Shown: positions 1-7,269 of the stretch, piece after piece
Numbering within the stretch: position 1 is the first letter of the stretch
Layout: every line of letters starts with the position of its first letter
Source of the DNA: Oscillospiraceae bacterium
Lineage (GTDB): Bacteria > Bacillota_A > Clostridia > Oscillospirales > Oscillospiraceae
Direction: 5' to 3'
NCBI GenBank assembly: GCA_016302015.1
Contig: JAEDOJ010000011.1
Coordinates: 1 to 17,013 of the forward strand
DNA length: 17,013 bases
Translations under genes and position numbers: made by a program
The notes under the pieces: model-generated
Databases searched by the model: none
What the model was told of the DNA's origin: nothing
The model's input: only the letters and a program-made list of their open reading frames with translations

Positions 1-20
1 CTGCGGTGCGTTTTCTTCAT
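1..20 (-). CDS. possible start of a downstream gene (partial, leaves the window)
   Basis: An ATG at 20-18 overlaps the TGA stop (19-17) of the glycosyltransferase as ATGA, the usual layout of translationally coupled genes. The six complete codons visible read MKKTHR. A purine-rich GAAGAG lies just upstream of the ATG and could act as a weak ribosome site. Too little is visible to name a product, and the frame could close just outside the window. Confidence 0.35.
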
Positions 21-1129
21 TGCTCTTCAATAAAGCTGCAAAGCTGGGACGTGGAGAACCGATTCAGATTGGTGTGCTGCGCCTGCCGCATCTGTGCAGT
101 AACGGCAGGATCCCTCAGCGCTTCCAAGGCGGGCAGCAGCTCCCGTTTCAAATTTTTTACGGCAATGCTCATCCCCCGCTGTGCGAAAAAGCGATAGTTA
201 TGAGACTCACAGCCGGGAATCGGCGAAATATGGATCAGCGGTACCCCGGCGGCAGCGGCTTCCGTGGAGGACAGTCCCCCCGGCTTGGTGATAAACACGT
301 CGCTGCCATGCAGATACTCCGCCATCTGATTTGTCTTTTGAATCAGGGTGATCTGATCACATCCGGCGCAGGCTTTGGTCAGCTTTTCGTAGAGCTTGCG
401 GTTATTTCCGCAGATCACGATCAGCCGCCGCTTGCTGTCGCCGGACAGGTAAGGGCGCAGCACGGAAATCGCCGTGGAGATTTGCCCTGCGCCGATACTG
501 CCGCCGGACAGCAGCATCACAAAGCTGCCGTCGTCCCAGCCCAGCCTTCGCCGAGCCTCCTCCCGGGGCAGTTCCTGGGCAAATTCTCCCCGAACCGGAA
601 TGCCGAAGGGCAGAAGCCGGTCACCGTCAAAGCCGTAGCGGCAGAATTCCTCCCTCAGTTCCGGGGAGGGAATCACGGTGAAATCGCAGTCGGACTCCTC
701 CTCAAAGGGTGAGCAGGTATAGTCCGTGGCGACAAAATACGTCTTCGGCAGAGAAAAGCCCTCCCGCTTCATTTTGGTCAGGGTCAGAGCAGGAAAGGTA
801 TGGGAGGCCACGATTGCGTCATAGGGATGCGCCGTCAGGTATTCCCCCAGATATTTTGCCATTTTACCGTTTGCCCAGTAGACCGGGGATTTGATAGGCA
901 GATGCCGGTAGGCATTTCCCAGAAAATAAATTGTGCCGAACAACCGGGGAAGCCGTTGGGCAAGAAAGATATAAGCGCGGTTGATGAAGGAGGAGGTCTT
1001 CTCTCCTTTCAGATCAAAGGCGTTCATAAATGTCACGCTATGCCCTCTGCGTTCCATTTCCTCTGCCACCGCCTGTCCGGCGGAATTGTGTCCGCCGCCC
1101 ATGCCGCAGGATAATACTAAGACTTCCAT
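17..1129 (-). CDS. MurG/MGDG-synthase-type glycosyltransferase, probable diacylglycerol glycosyltransferase
   Basis: This 370-residue protein has the two-domain GT-B layout of the monogalactosyldiacylglycerol synthase/UgtP/MurG group. The N-terminal acceptor domain opens with a glycine loop, CGMGGGHNSA (residues 9-18), after a hydrophobic strand. The C-terminal nucleotide-sugar domain has SGGSIGAGQ (207-215) and the family's K-P-G-G-x-S-x-x-E signature (281-289), then AAGVPLI. There is no signal peptide, and these enzymes usually sit on the inner face of the membrane and add a hexose from a UDP-sugar to diacylglycerol. The ATG at 1129 lies inside the end of plsY (13-nt overlap), with GAGG about 10 nt upstream. 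Pairing with plsY favours a lipid acceptor over lipid II, but sugar and acceptor cannot be read from sequence. A MurG-like role is less likely because the opening motif and neighbour fit lipid synthases better. Confidence 0.85.
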   Translation of the reverse strand: MEVLVLSCGMGGGHNSAGQAVAEEMERRGHSVTFMNAFDLKGEKTSSFINRAYIFLAQRLPRLFGTIYFLGNAYRHLPIKSPVYWANGKMAKYLGEYLTAHPYDAIVASHTFPALTLTKMKREGFSLPKTYFVATDYTCSPFEEESDCDFTVIPSPELREEFCRYGFDGDRLLPFGIPVRGEFAQELPREEARRRLGWDDGSFVMLLSGGSIGAGQISTAISVLRPYLSGDSKRRLIVICGNNRKLYEKLTKACAGCDQITLIQKTNQMAEYLHGSDVFITKPGGLSSTEAAAAGVPLIHISPIPGCESHNYRFFAQRGMSIAVKNLKRELLPALEALRDPAVTAQMRQAQHTNLNRFSTSQLCSFIEEQ

Positions 1130-1725
1130 CCGAATTTTACCTCGAGCTTTTCCTTTTTCTCTTTGCTGGCCACCAGCTTCAGGATGACGGCCTCGGCAAT
1201 CAGCAGAAAGCCGATGCGGATCGCCGCTTCGTGGATGACGACAAACATAAGGGGCATGGTCACGATGTAGGTGGCCAGGGTACGGTAGTAATGGGGCGTG
1301 ATTTTGATAACCACCGAAAATACAACAAACATCACCGCCAGCAGCAGGGCAGGTCGCAGGTCCGGTGCCAGTCCCAGCAGACAGCCAAAGGAGACGGCGA
1401 TCCCCTTTCCGCCCCGGAAGCCGTGAAACACGGAATAGTTATGTCCCATGACCGGTGCGGCCATCACAAGGGCAAATCCCAGCGTTGGAAGGGAGTCTGC
1501 GCTGTGGAAGTACAACGCCACAGGCAGGAAGCCCTTCAGCATATCAAAGCACAGGGTCAGGCATCCGCACCAGAAGCCTCCGTAACGGAAGGCGTTGGAG
1601 GTGCCCGGATTGCCGTCGGGGCTGGCGGCGGTAATATCTTCTTTTGCCAGAAGATTGCCAAAAAACTTCGCCCACAGCAGGCTGCCGGATAAGTATCCCA
1701 GCAGAACGTATGAAATGATTCTCAT
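1117..1725 (-). CDS. plsY: acyl-phosphate:glycerol-3-phosphate acyltransferase PlsY
   Basis: PlsY is the membrane enzyme that moves an acyl group from acyl-phosphate to glycerol-3-phosphate, giving lysophosphatidic acid, the first committed step of phospholipid synthesis. The 202-residue length and strongly hydrophobic, multi-helix profile match the family. All three family motifs are present: YLSGSLLWAK near the N-terminus (11-20), the glycine-rich GNPGTSN loop (38-44) and GHNYSVFHGFRGGKGIA (94-110). The ATG at 1725 is fixed by an excellent ribosome site, AGGGAGGTGG, ending about 4 nt upstream. The stop (TAG, 1119-1117) lies inside the next gene, a lipid-type glycosyltransferase, so the two are almost certainly translated together. 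This order suggests a small lipid module: phosphatidic acid precursor, then glycolipid. The promoter upstream is a perfect consensus, fitting a constitutive housekeeping role. Confidence 0.95.
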   Translation of the reverse strand: MRIISYVLLGYLSGSLLWAKFFGNLLAKEDITAASPDGNPGTSNAFRYGGFWCGCLTLCFDMLKGFLPVALYFHSADSLPTLGFALVMAAPVMGHNYSVFHGFRGGKGIAVSFGCLLGLAPDLRPALLLAVMFVVFSVVIKITPHYYRTLATYIVTMPLMFVVIHEAAIRIGFLLIAEAVILKLVASKEKKEKLEVKFGWKS

Positions 1726-1775
1726 AAGACCACCTCCCTTTCTCCAGATCCTTCGACAGGAAATATGCTTAGGGT

Positions 1776-1804
1776 ATTATACCGCTTTTATGTACGACTG
1801 TCAA
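1776..1804 (-). promoter_or_regulatory. perfect-consensus sigma-A promoter of plsY
   Basis: On the minus strand, TTGACA (1804-1799) and TATAAT (1781-1776) are separated by exactly 17 nt. Both hexamers and the spacing equal the housekeeping consensus. Transcription should start near 1769, giving a leader of about 44 nt that ends in the AGGGAGGTGG ribosome site of plsY. It lies downstream of the opp operon terminator, so plsY and the glycosyltransferase have their own transcription unit. Confidence 0.9.
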
Positions 1805-1832
1805 TACGAGGATTTCCATTGGCTTGGGATGC

Positions 1833-1866
1833 AAAAGGAGACCGCTGCCCTAAGCGGTCTCCTTTT
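1833..1866 (-). terminator. intrinsic terminator of the opp operon (symmetric, works on paper both ways)
   Basis: A perfect 14-bp inverted repeat has arms 1833-1846 and 1853-1866 with a 6-nt loop. The core pair is GGAGACCGCT with AGCGGTCTCC, flanked by A4 on one side and T4 on the other. Read on the minus strand it is a GC-rich hairpin ending in TTTT, about 60 nt after the stop of the ApbE-like gene. The plus-strand reading ends in T5, so it could also stop transcription from the other side. Confidence 0.9.
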
Positions 1867-1873
1867 TGTAGCA

Positions 1874-1895
1874 AACATGGTGCCGGCACCATGTT
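1874..1895. repeat. perfect 22-bp palindrome beside the opp terminator
   Basis: The sequence equals its own reverse complement over 22 bp; each half is AACATGGTGCC. It lies between the ApbE-like stop codon and the terminator, 7 nt from the terminator stem. As RNA it would fold to a hairpin with a short loop and could protect the 3' end. As DNA it could be a dimeric protein site. Confidence 0.85.
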
Positions 1896-1925
1896 ACTGC
1901 TCTCTGTCCCGTGGGAAAGAGAACC

Positions 1926-3176
1926 TTATTTTTTCACCTCATACCGGACAGACTCTCCGGCGTATAGATCGGAGAACCCAAGGCCGGGATCTGTGGAAAT
2001 GATCACAGCATTGTCACAGTATATGGTATCGATTCCTGTTTCGGATTTCTCCTGCAGCGCCGCCGGGTCAAATTCCTCCGAAGTAAACAGGGGAAGCAGC
2101 TCCAGCGCAATTTCCGCGCAGGATTTCTCGGAAGAAATACCGACGAAATCATTTACAGAGGATTTGCACAGGCCATCCTCTAAATTGACATAGGGCGTTC
2201 GGATTTCTCCGTTTTCCAGTTCGTAATAATGAATCTCGTCCATTGCGCTCAACCCAAAATTCCGGAAATACACCAGGTTGGCAGGTGCGGTATACTCCAC
2301 AGACGCCGCCTGATAGACTGTTTGCCCAATGCGGTCAAAGAGGTTGAAGGAATATCGATCGCTCTCCTCCCCCAAGGTGGCGGAAAAACCGTCAAAGCTG
2401 GAAATCGTGCCATACCGGTAGCCGGCGTCCGACAGGGACTTTGCGGTATAATCCAGAATAAATGCGTTTCTGAGCCAGAAAAAATCAAGATATTCCGTAA
2501 TACCATTTTCCTGGGCATAGGCCTGGTATGCATCGGAGACATACAGCTCTACGGTGGAATTTCCCAGCAGTTTCACCTGAACCGCCTCAGGATCATGGGC
2601 AAAGGTGAGAATTTCCCCGAAATATGTCCTGATTTCTTCGTTCTGGTAGGGGTCGAAATAAACGGTATCGCTGTCGTTGGTACAACTGAACAGTCCTCTG
2701 TACTGCTCATAAACCGGGGCGAGGTAGAGGTAGCGGCTGTCCTGCAGCAGCTCAAAAGCCTCATAGAGAGGGGCCTCTACCTGTACCGGTTGGTTCACAT
2801 GACGGTTCAGGTAGTAGATATTGGTATGCTCCGGAAAGCTCTCGTTGGTGAAGAGCATATATCCCAGATCCGTCGCCTGGGTGTAGGCTTCAGAAATCAG
2901 CTTGTACTCTGCGGTTGCGCCCAAATCACTTGCTCCCAGATGGTACTGGAAGGAGAATTCCTGAGCGCAAACCGTCTGTGCTTTGGAATTGGTCTCGATG
3001 TCCCGCCAGCCCTTCTCCGTGGTAAGCAGCTTCAGCACGCCCACGGAGAATGCCGCAAGGGCAATCACAGCAAAGACGATCATTAAGATAAACCGTACTT
3101 TTTTGTGACTTTCGGACAAATTGATCTTTTGCACCTCACGCAGAGGAGATTCATGTTTTCTTGCTGATCGCTTCAT
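1926..3176 (-). CDS. membrane-anchored ApbE-like (degenerate flavin-transferase fold) protein
   Basis: The 416-residue protein has a basic cytoplasmic N-terminus, one hydrophobic helix (about 28-51) and a long hydrophilic extracytoplasmic part. It has no signal cleavage site or lipobox, so it is probably a signal-anchored surface protein. The order of motifs resembles ApbE, the FAD:protein FMN transferase: a strand-helix start after the membrane segment; YYLNRH (121-126) where ApbE has S-x-L-N; LDYTAKSLSDAGYRYGTIS (241-259) where ApbE has KGYAxD, a helix and a strand; RTPYVNLEDG (326-335) for HxxDPxTG; and CAEIALEL (353-360) for the metal-binding ADALxTAL. Key residues are changed: the His of HxxDP is absent, Asp of the ADA motif is Glu, and the KG is lost. 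I infer a non-catalytic or repurposed ApbE fold; homology is weak by eye. It starts 18 nt after oppF with a modest ribosome site (CAGGTACGAG), so it is the last gene of the opp operon and may assist peptide uptake. Confidence 0.6.
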   Translation of the reverse strand: MKRSARKHESPLREVQKINLSESHKKVRFILMIVFAVIALAAFSVGVLKLLTTEKGWRDIETNSKAQTVCAQEFSFQYHLGASDLGATAEYKLISEAYTQATDLGYMLFTNESFPEHTNIYYLNRHVNQPVQVEAPLYEAFELLQDSRYLYLAPVYEQYRGLFSCTNDSDTVYFDPYQNEEIRTYFGEILTFAHDPEAVQVKLLGNSTVELYVSDAYQAYAQENGITEYLDFFWLRNAFILDYTAKSLSDAGYRYGTISSFDGFSATLGEESDRYSFNLFDRIGQTVYQAASVEYTAPANLVYFRNFGLSAMDEIHYYELENGEIRTPYVNLEDGLCKSSVNDFVGISSEKSCAEIALELLPLFTSEEFDPAALQEKSETGIDTIYCDNAVIISTDPGLGFSDLYAGESVRYEVKK

Positions 3177-3194
3177 ATCTCGTACCTGAATTGT

Positions 3195-4508
3195 TTAAAT
3201 TGTAGCCAGCAACAGCAGCGCACCAAATATCAGAATCACCACTGCCAACAGGGTCAGACTGATCACAGCGCCCTTTCGGCATGCTTTAAAGTTGCGGATA
3301 TAATTGTGTTTTCTGAAAATAAATGCGGCAATCAAACCAAAAATAGGCAGGAGGAAGGACAGGAGGGCATACCAGAAGCTGCCGGTATCATGCACCGGGC
3401 GGGCCTTGATAAAGTCGCCGCTGGACATCTCATTTTCTTCCTTGGGCTTCTCCTCTTTCTTGGTCTCGGGATCTACAATGGTGATGCTCTTCAGAGGCAC
3501 GCCGGCTTCCCGCTGTTCCTTGTACTTTTCGATCTCAGCCTTGTTGCCGTAGACATAGTGTCCGTGGCCGATGCAGACCATCTCAGGCTTGTCCTCGCTG
3601 TAGTCATGGACGGAGGGATCGTAGGTAAACAGCTCCTTATGCTTCTCCAGCTTGGGATCGGGAATAGGAATTGCGGAAATCAAAGAACGGGTATAGGGAT
3701 GCAGAGGATAGTTAAACAGCTCTTCAGCCTCCGCAACCTCAACAATATTACCCTTATAGATAACGCCGATGCGGTCGGAAATAAAGCGGACGATGGACAG
3801 GTCGTGGGCAATAAACAGGTAGGTGGTCTGACGCTCCCGCTGGAATTTCTTCAGCAGATTCAGAACCTGGGCACGAATGGAGACGTCCAGTGCGGAGATG
3901 GGTTCATCTGCCACAACCAATTCCGGCTCCATAATCATGGCTCTTGCCAGGCCGATTCTCTGGCGCTGACCGCCGGAGAATTCATGGGGATAACGGGTCA
4001 GATGCTCAGGCAGCAGACCGACCTCGTTGATCATGTTTTCTACCTTTCTGACCCGGTCGGCCTCATCTTCATAGAGATGGAAGTTGTACAGACCTTCAGA
4101 AATGATATAGTCCACGGTGGCACGTTCGTTCAAAGACGCCGCCGGATCCTGGAAGACCATCTGGATATTCCGAATGACTTCACGATCCAGAGAACGGGGA
4201 ATCTTGCCGTTGATCTTTACGCCCTTATACTCGATGGAACCGGCAGAGCAGGGGTTGACCCGGATGACGGCACGGCCGATGGTGGTCTTACCGGAGCCGG
4301 ACTCGCCAACCAGGGAGAAGGTCTCACCCTTGTAGATGTCGAAGGAAGCGTTCTTGACCGCCTCGACCTTATTATCTCCCTTTCCGAAGGTAATATCTAC
4401 GTTTTTTACGGAAAGGAGAATTTCCTTGCCGTCCTCAGTCTTCGGGCCATGCTCAGGCAAATGCCGAACCTTGACATCTTTATTTTTCAGTTCAGTTTGT
4501 TTACTCAT
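3195..4508 (-). CDS. oppF: oligopeptide ABC transporter ATPase OppF/AmiF with a two-helix membrane tail
   Basis: One of two ATPases powering peptide import through OppBC. Visible motifs: Walker [10 protein letters not shown] (68-76), Q-loop VFQDP (Q120), signature SGGQRQR (178-184), Walker B LVVADE (197-202), D-loop SALD and switch His235. The region after the ATPase core ([23 protein letters not shown], about 301-325) matches the way streptococcal AmiF proteins end and lacks the Cys motif found at the end of many DppF/OppF proteins. AmiF normally stops near here (about 310 residues). This one continues for about 105 more: a charged linker rich in Lys/Glu (345-372) and two hydrophobic helices (about 376-398 and 412-435). 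The start at 4508 has a strong AGGAGG site 7 nt away that overlaps the oppD stop. The ATPase call is firm; the role of the tail is unknown. Confidence 0.95.
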   Translation of the reverse strand: MSKQTELKNKDVKVRHLPEHGPKTEDGKEILLSVKNVDITFGKGDNKVEAVKNASFDIYKGETFSLVGESGSGKTTIGRAVIRVNPCSAGSIEYKGVKINGKIPRSLDREVIRNIQMVFQDPAASLNERATVDYIISEGLYNFHLYEDEADRVRKVENMINEVGLLPEHLTRYPHEFSGGQRQRIGLARAMIMEPELVVADEPISALDVSIRAQVLNLLKKFQRERQTTYLFIAHDLSIVRFISDRIGVIYKGNIVEVAEAEELFNYPLHPYTRSLISAIPIPDPKLEKHKELFTYDPSVHDYSEDKPEMVCIGHGHYVYGNKAEIEKYKEQREAGVPLKSITIVDPETKKEEKPKEENEMSSGDFIKARPVHDTGSFWYALLSFLLPIFGLIAAFIFRKHNYIRNFKACRKGAVISLTLLAVVILIFGALLLLATI

Positions 4509-4519
4509 GGCAGCCCCTC

Positions 4520-6268
4520 CTAAATATTGAAAGCATTCAGCAGCTTTTCGTGCAGATTCTGAATCGCTTCCGGCTTTTCGATCTTAGGCGCTCTGGGGTC
4601 AAGCAGCCATGTCTTTGCAAAATGCGTGTCCGTGATCTGGAACATGGGCGGCTCCTTCAGGGTGTCGATCTTCAGGCAGTAGGGATTTCTGGGCGCAAAG
4701 GGATCGCCGACGATCTTGTTGTACAGAGAAGGAGGCGTGCCGGTGATGGAATACAGCTTGGTATTTCTCTGCGCCAACTGGGGCAGAGAGGAAAGCATCG
4801 CCCAGGTATAGGGATGGCGGGGATCATAGAAGACTTCCTCCACCGTGCCGAGCTCCACGATCTGTCCGGCATAGAGAACCGCAACGCGATCCGCAATATT
4901 GGCGACCACGCCCAAGTCGTGGGTAATGAACACGATGGTGTAATTGAATTCCTTCTGCAGATCCTTGATCAGGTTCAGAATCTGCGCCTGAATGGTAACA
5001 TCCAGAGCGGTGGTGGGCTCGTCGCAAATCAGGATCTTCGGCTGGCAGGACAGAGCGATTGCGATAACAATTCTCTGACGCATACCGCCGGAATACTGGA
5101 AGGGATAGTCATCAAACCGGTTTTCCGCATTGGGAATGCCGACCTTCTTCATCAAATCCAGCGCCCGAACCCGAGCCTCGGCCTCAGAGCAATCCTGATG
5201 CTTCAGAATAATGGAGGTAATCTGCTTGCCAATGGTGATGATGGGGTTCAGAGAGGTCATGGGATCCTGGAACACGGTGGCGATTTTGCTGCCACGGATC
5301 TGAGACAGATCCTTGGAATAGCGAATGTTGGCCAAATCCAGTTCGCAGGTGCCGTGGAGCGTTTCCGGCGTCTCATCCAAAAACTTCACACGGAAGGCCA
5401 CGGTGCTGAATACATTACTGCGCTCTACGTCATTATCCAGATCAACGCCCAGACGCATGGCTTCCTTCACCGCTGCCTCCAGCTTGGAAACCAGCTTCAT
5501 GCGGTGATAGAAATCATAACGACCCACGGAGAGGTAGATTTCCTTGGCAATGACTTCGTTCCGGTCGATGATGGTCTGGGGAACCTCCTGCTTACACTCC
5601 TGAGCGTACTTCTCCTTCAGCTGCGCCATCTTTGCGGCGTAGGTTTCCTGATAGGCGGTGTCGTTCTTTGCGGCAGTCTTATGCTGAGCGATGGTCTTTT
5701 CCTTTTCTTCCTCCAACGCCTTGATCTGTGCGTCGAAGGCAGCGATCTGATGGGCAGTCTCCTTGATTTTGTCCTTTTCCTTGGACGGATCAAAGGTCTG
5801 CTTCAGGTTGAACGCCTCGGTGCGCTGGAACTTCAGCTCCTCCATTCTGGCAGTGAAGCTCTCATCCTCCTCGTCGCTGAGGACATACTTTGAACGCTTT
5901 TCGGCCTCCAGCTCAACGATCTTCCGGTAGGTTGCGGCACCAAGCTCCAGCTTGGAGTAGCTGTTCAGCTTCTTATGGATGCCGCGAATGGTGCGACGCT
6001 CGGAGGCGCCGATCATCACGGTGGTATCCGCAAGCTCGGGATCATTGAACAGAATCTTGCCATGATCGATATAGCCGTTGGAATCCAACATATTGGCAAA
6101 GGTCTTGGTAAAGACGGACTTGCCGGAGCCGGACTCGCCTACGATGGCGATGGACTCATTTTCATAAATATCAAGAGAAATGCCGCGAATTGCAGTGAGG
6201 ATTCTGCCGCGGACGCGGAATTTCACAACCAGGTCCTGTACGGACAACAATACTTTCTTTTCTTCCAT
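4520..6268 (-). CDS. oppD: oligopeptide ABC transporter ATPase OppD/AmiE with a large coiled-coil insertion
   Basis: The partner ATPase of OppF. Motifs: Walker A GESGSGKS (44-51), Q-loop [11 protein letters not shown] (Q334), signature YSGGMRQR (392-399), Walker B ILICDEP (412-418), D-loop ALD (421-423) and switch His450. The C-terminal peptide-family region ([40 protein letters not shown]) closely follows AmiE. The length is 582, against about 355 for AmiE. The excess is a single insertion between Walker A and the Q-loop, from about residue 80 to 310, after ILFNDPEL and before [17 protein letters not shown]. The insert is charged and helical; 112-225 looks like coiled coil rich in Lys, Glu, Ala and Gln. 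All catalytic motifs are intact, so the ATPase should be active. The ATG at 6268 follows an AAGAGGGTG site, 12 nt after oppC. It also lacks the C-terminal cluster cysteines known in some OppD proteins. Confidence 0.95.
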   Translation of the reverse strand: MEEKKVLLSVQDLVVKFRVRGRILTAIRGISLDIYENESIAIVGESGSGKSVFTKTFANMLDSNGYIDHGKILFNDPELADTTVMIGASERRTIRGIHKKLNSYSKLELGAATYRKIVELEAEKRSKYVLSDEEDESFTARMEELKFQRTEAFNLKQTFDPSKEKDKIKETAHQIAAFDAQIKALEEEKEKTIAQHKTAAKNDTAYQETYAAKMAQLKEKYAQECKQEVPQTIIDRNEVIAKEIYLSVGRYDFYHRMKLVSKLEAAVKEAMRLGVDLDNDVERSNVFSTVAFRVKFLDETPETLHGTCELDLANIRYSKDLSQIRGSKIATVFQDPMTSLNPIITIGKQITSIILKHQDCSEAEARVRALDLMKKVGIPNAENRFDDYPFQYSGGMRQRIVIAIALSCQPKILICDEPTTALDVTIQAQILNLIKDLQKEFNYTIVFITHDLGVVANIADRVAVLYAGQIVELGTVEEVFYDPRHPYTWAMLSSLPQLAQRNTKLYSITGTPPSLYNKIVGDPFAPRNPYCLKIDTLKEPPMFQITDTHFAKTWLLDPRAPKIEKPEAIQNLHEKLLNAFNI

Positions 6269-6280
6269 AGCAGCACCCTC

Positions 6281-7258
6281 TTACATATGCGTTCTGGGGT
6301 CAGATGCGTCGCCCAGGTTCTGGCCGACCACATACAGAACGACAGTAATGATGGAAGCCACGACGACAGGGCTCCAGAACTCAAAGCCCCAGCCGGGAGT
6401 CAGCATTGCGCTTTCTGCGGAGTAGATCAACTTACCAAGGGACATATCCTTCAGGCCCATGCCGATATAGGACAGGAACACTTCGTAGGAAATATAAGAA
6501 GGAATCTCAGTTGCGGTCAGGGTCACGATGACGGAGGTCATGAAGGGCAGAATGTTCTTCATGGCGATACGGATGGTAGAGGTGCCCAGACAGCGGGAAG
6601 CCAGATTATATTCCCGGTCTCGAATAATGATAACCTGCGTTCGGATAAAATATGCGATGCCAAGCCAGCCGGTGACGGTCATTGCCAACACCATGGTCCA
6701 GAAGCTGGCACTGAAGATCATCACCATGACGGAGATCAGCAGGATATAGGGAACGTTGGCAACGATGTTGTAGACCTCCTGCATGATGATATCCACCTTT
6801 TTGGAGAAGCCCCAGATGGCGCCCACAATGACGCCGATGGTGAGGTTGATCGCCGCACACATGAAGGCCAGAGAGATGGAGATCCGTGCGCCGTTCCAGA
6901 TGGCGTCAAAGGTGGATTCACCGGAGGCGCCACGGCCAAGGATGGTGGAGAAGCCGAAGCCGCCCTGCTCAATGGCAGCCGCAGGAGAAAGATGCTTCAT
7001 TTCGGGGTTTCTGATGTTGGCAAACTGGTCATAATTGGAAAACAGGGGATAAATATAGGCAAATCCAATCACCACTGCCAGCAGCACCAGAATGATAATA
7101 TTGATCTTCTTGCGGAAGAAGACACGGAACACGGACGCCCAGTAGGAATACCGGGGCGCAGTGATTTTTTCGGATTCCTGATCCTTGTGATCAACATGAG
7201 CAAAGAGCTCGTCGTCAGACATATGCAGATCCTTCAGATCAACGAGGTTATTCTTCAT
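6281..7258 (-). CDS. oppC: oligopeptide ABC transporter permease OppC/AmiD
   Basis: Second membrane subunit of the peptide transporter. From the chosen start it has 325 residues: an acidic cytoplasmic N-terminus of about 45 residues, a first helix (about 51-72), an external segment ending in GASGESTFDAIWNGARISIS (typical of the DppC/OppC entry to the transport domain), then about five more helices. The cytoplasmic coupling loop EYNLASRCLGTSTIRIAMKN (about 216-235) is the EAA-type motif that contacts the ATPase. A GTG at 7267 forms a GTGA overlap with the oppB stop and would add three residues. I prefer the ATG at 7258 because AGGTGA, an exact match to the 16S tail, lies 5 nt before it. Gene order and spacing place it between oppB and oppD in one operon. 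Confidence 0.95.
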   Translation of the reverse strand: MKNNLVDLKDLHMSDDELFAHVDHKDQESEKITAPRYSYWASVFRVFFRKKINIIILVLLAVVIGFAYIYPLFSNYDQFANIRNPEMKHLSPAAAIEQGGFGFSTILGRGASGESTFDAIWNGARISISLAFMCAAINLTIGVIVGAIWGFSKKVDIIMQEVYNIVANVPYILLISVMVMIFSASFWTMVLAMTVTGWLGIAYFIRTQVIIIRDREYNLASRCLGTSTIRIAMKNILPFMTSVIVTLTATEIPSYISYEVFLSYIGMGLKDMSLGKLIYSAESAMLTPGWGFEFWSPVVVASIITVVLYVVGQNLGDASDPRTHM

Positions 7259-7263
7259 GTCTC

Positions 7264-7269
7264 TCACCT
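7264..7269 (-). promoter_or_regulatory. ribosome binding site that decides the oppC start
   Basis: Minus-strand AGGTGA, within AAAGGTGAG, lies 5 nt before the ATG at 7258 and overlaps the TGA stop of oppB. It supports initiation at the ATG rather than at the GTG at 7267, which itself is part of this site. Confidence 0.6.

Noticed and set aside
1902..1921. Third inverted repeat (CTCT-CCC/GGG-AGAG) after the ApbE-like gene
   Set aside because: It has an internal mismatch loop and a 2-nt loop, so it is not a stable hairpin.
1926..3176. Calling the last opp-operon gene an active FAD:protein FMN transferase
   Set aside because: The residues needed for FAD and metal binding are replaced, so only a fold-level resemblance is claimed.
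7264..7267. GTG start of oppC forming a GTGA overlap with oppB
   Set aside because: Possible, but the GTG lies within the AGGTGA ribosome site that is well placed for the ATG at 7258.
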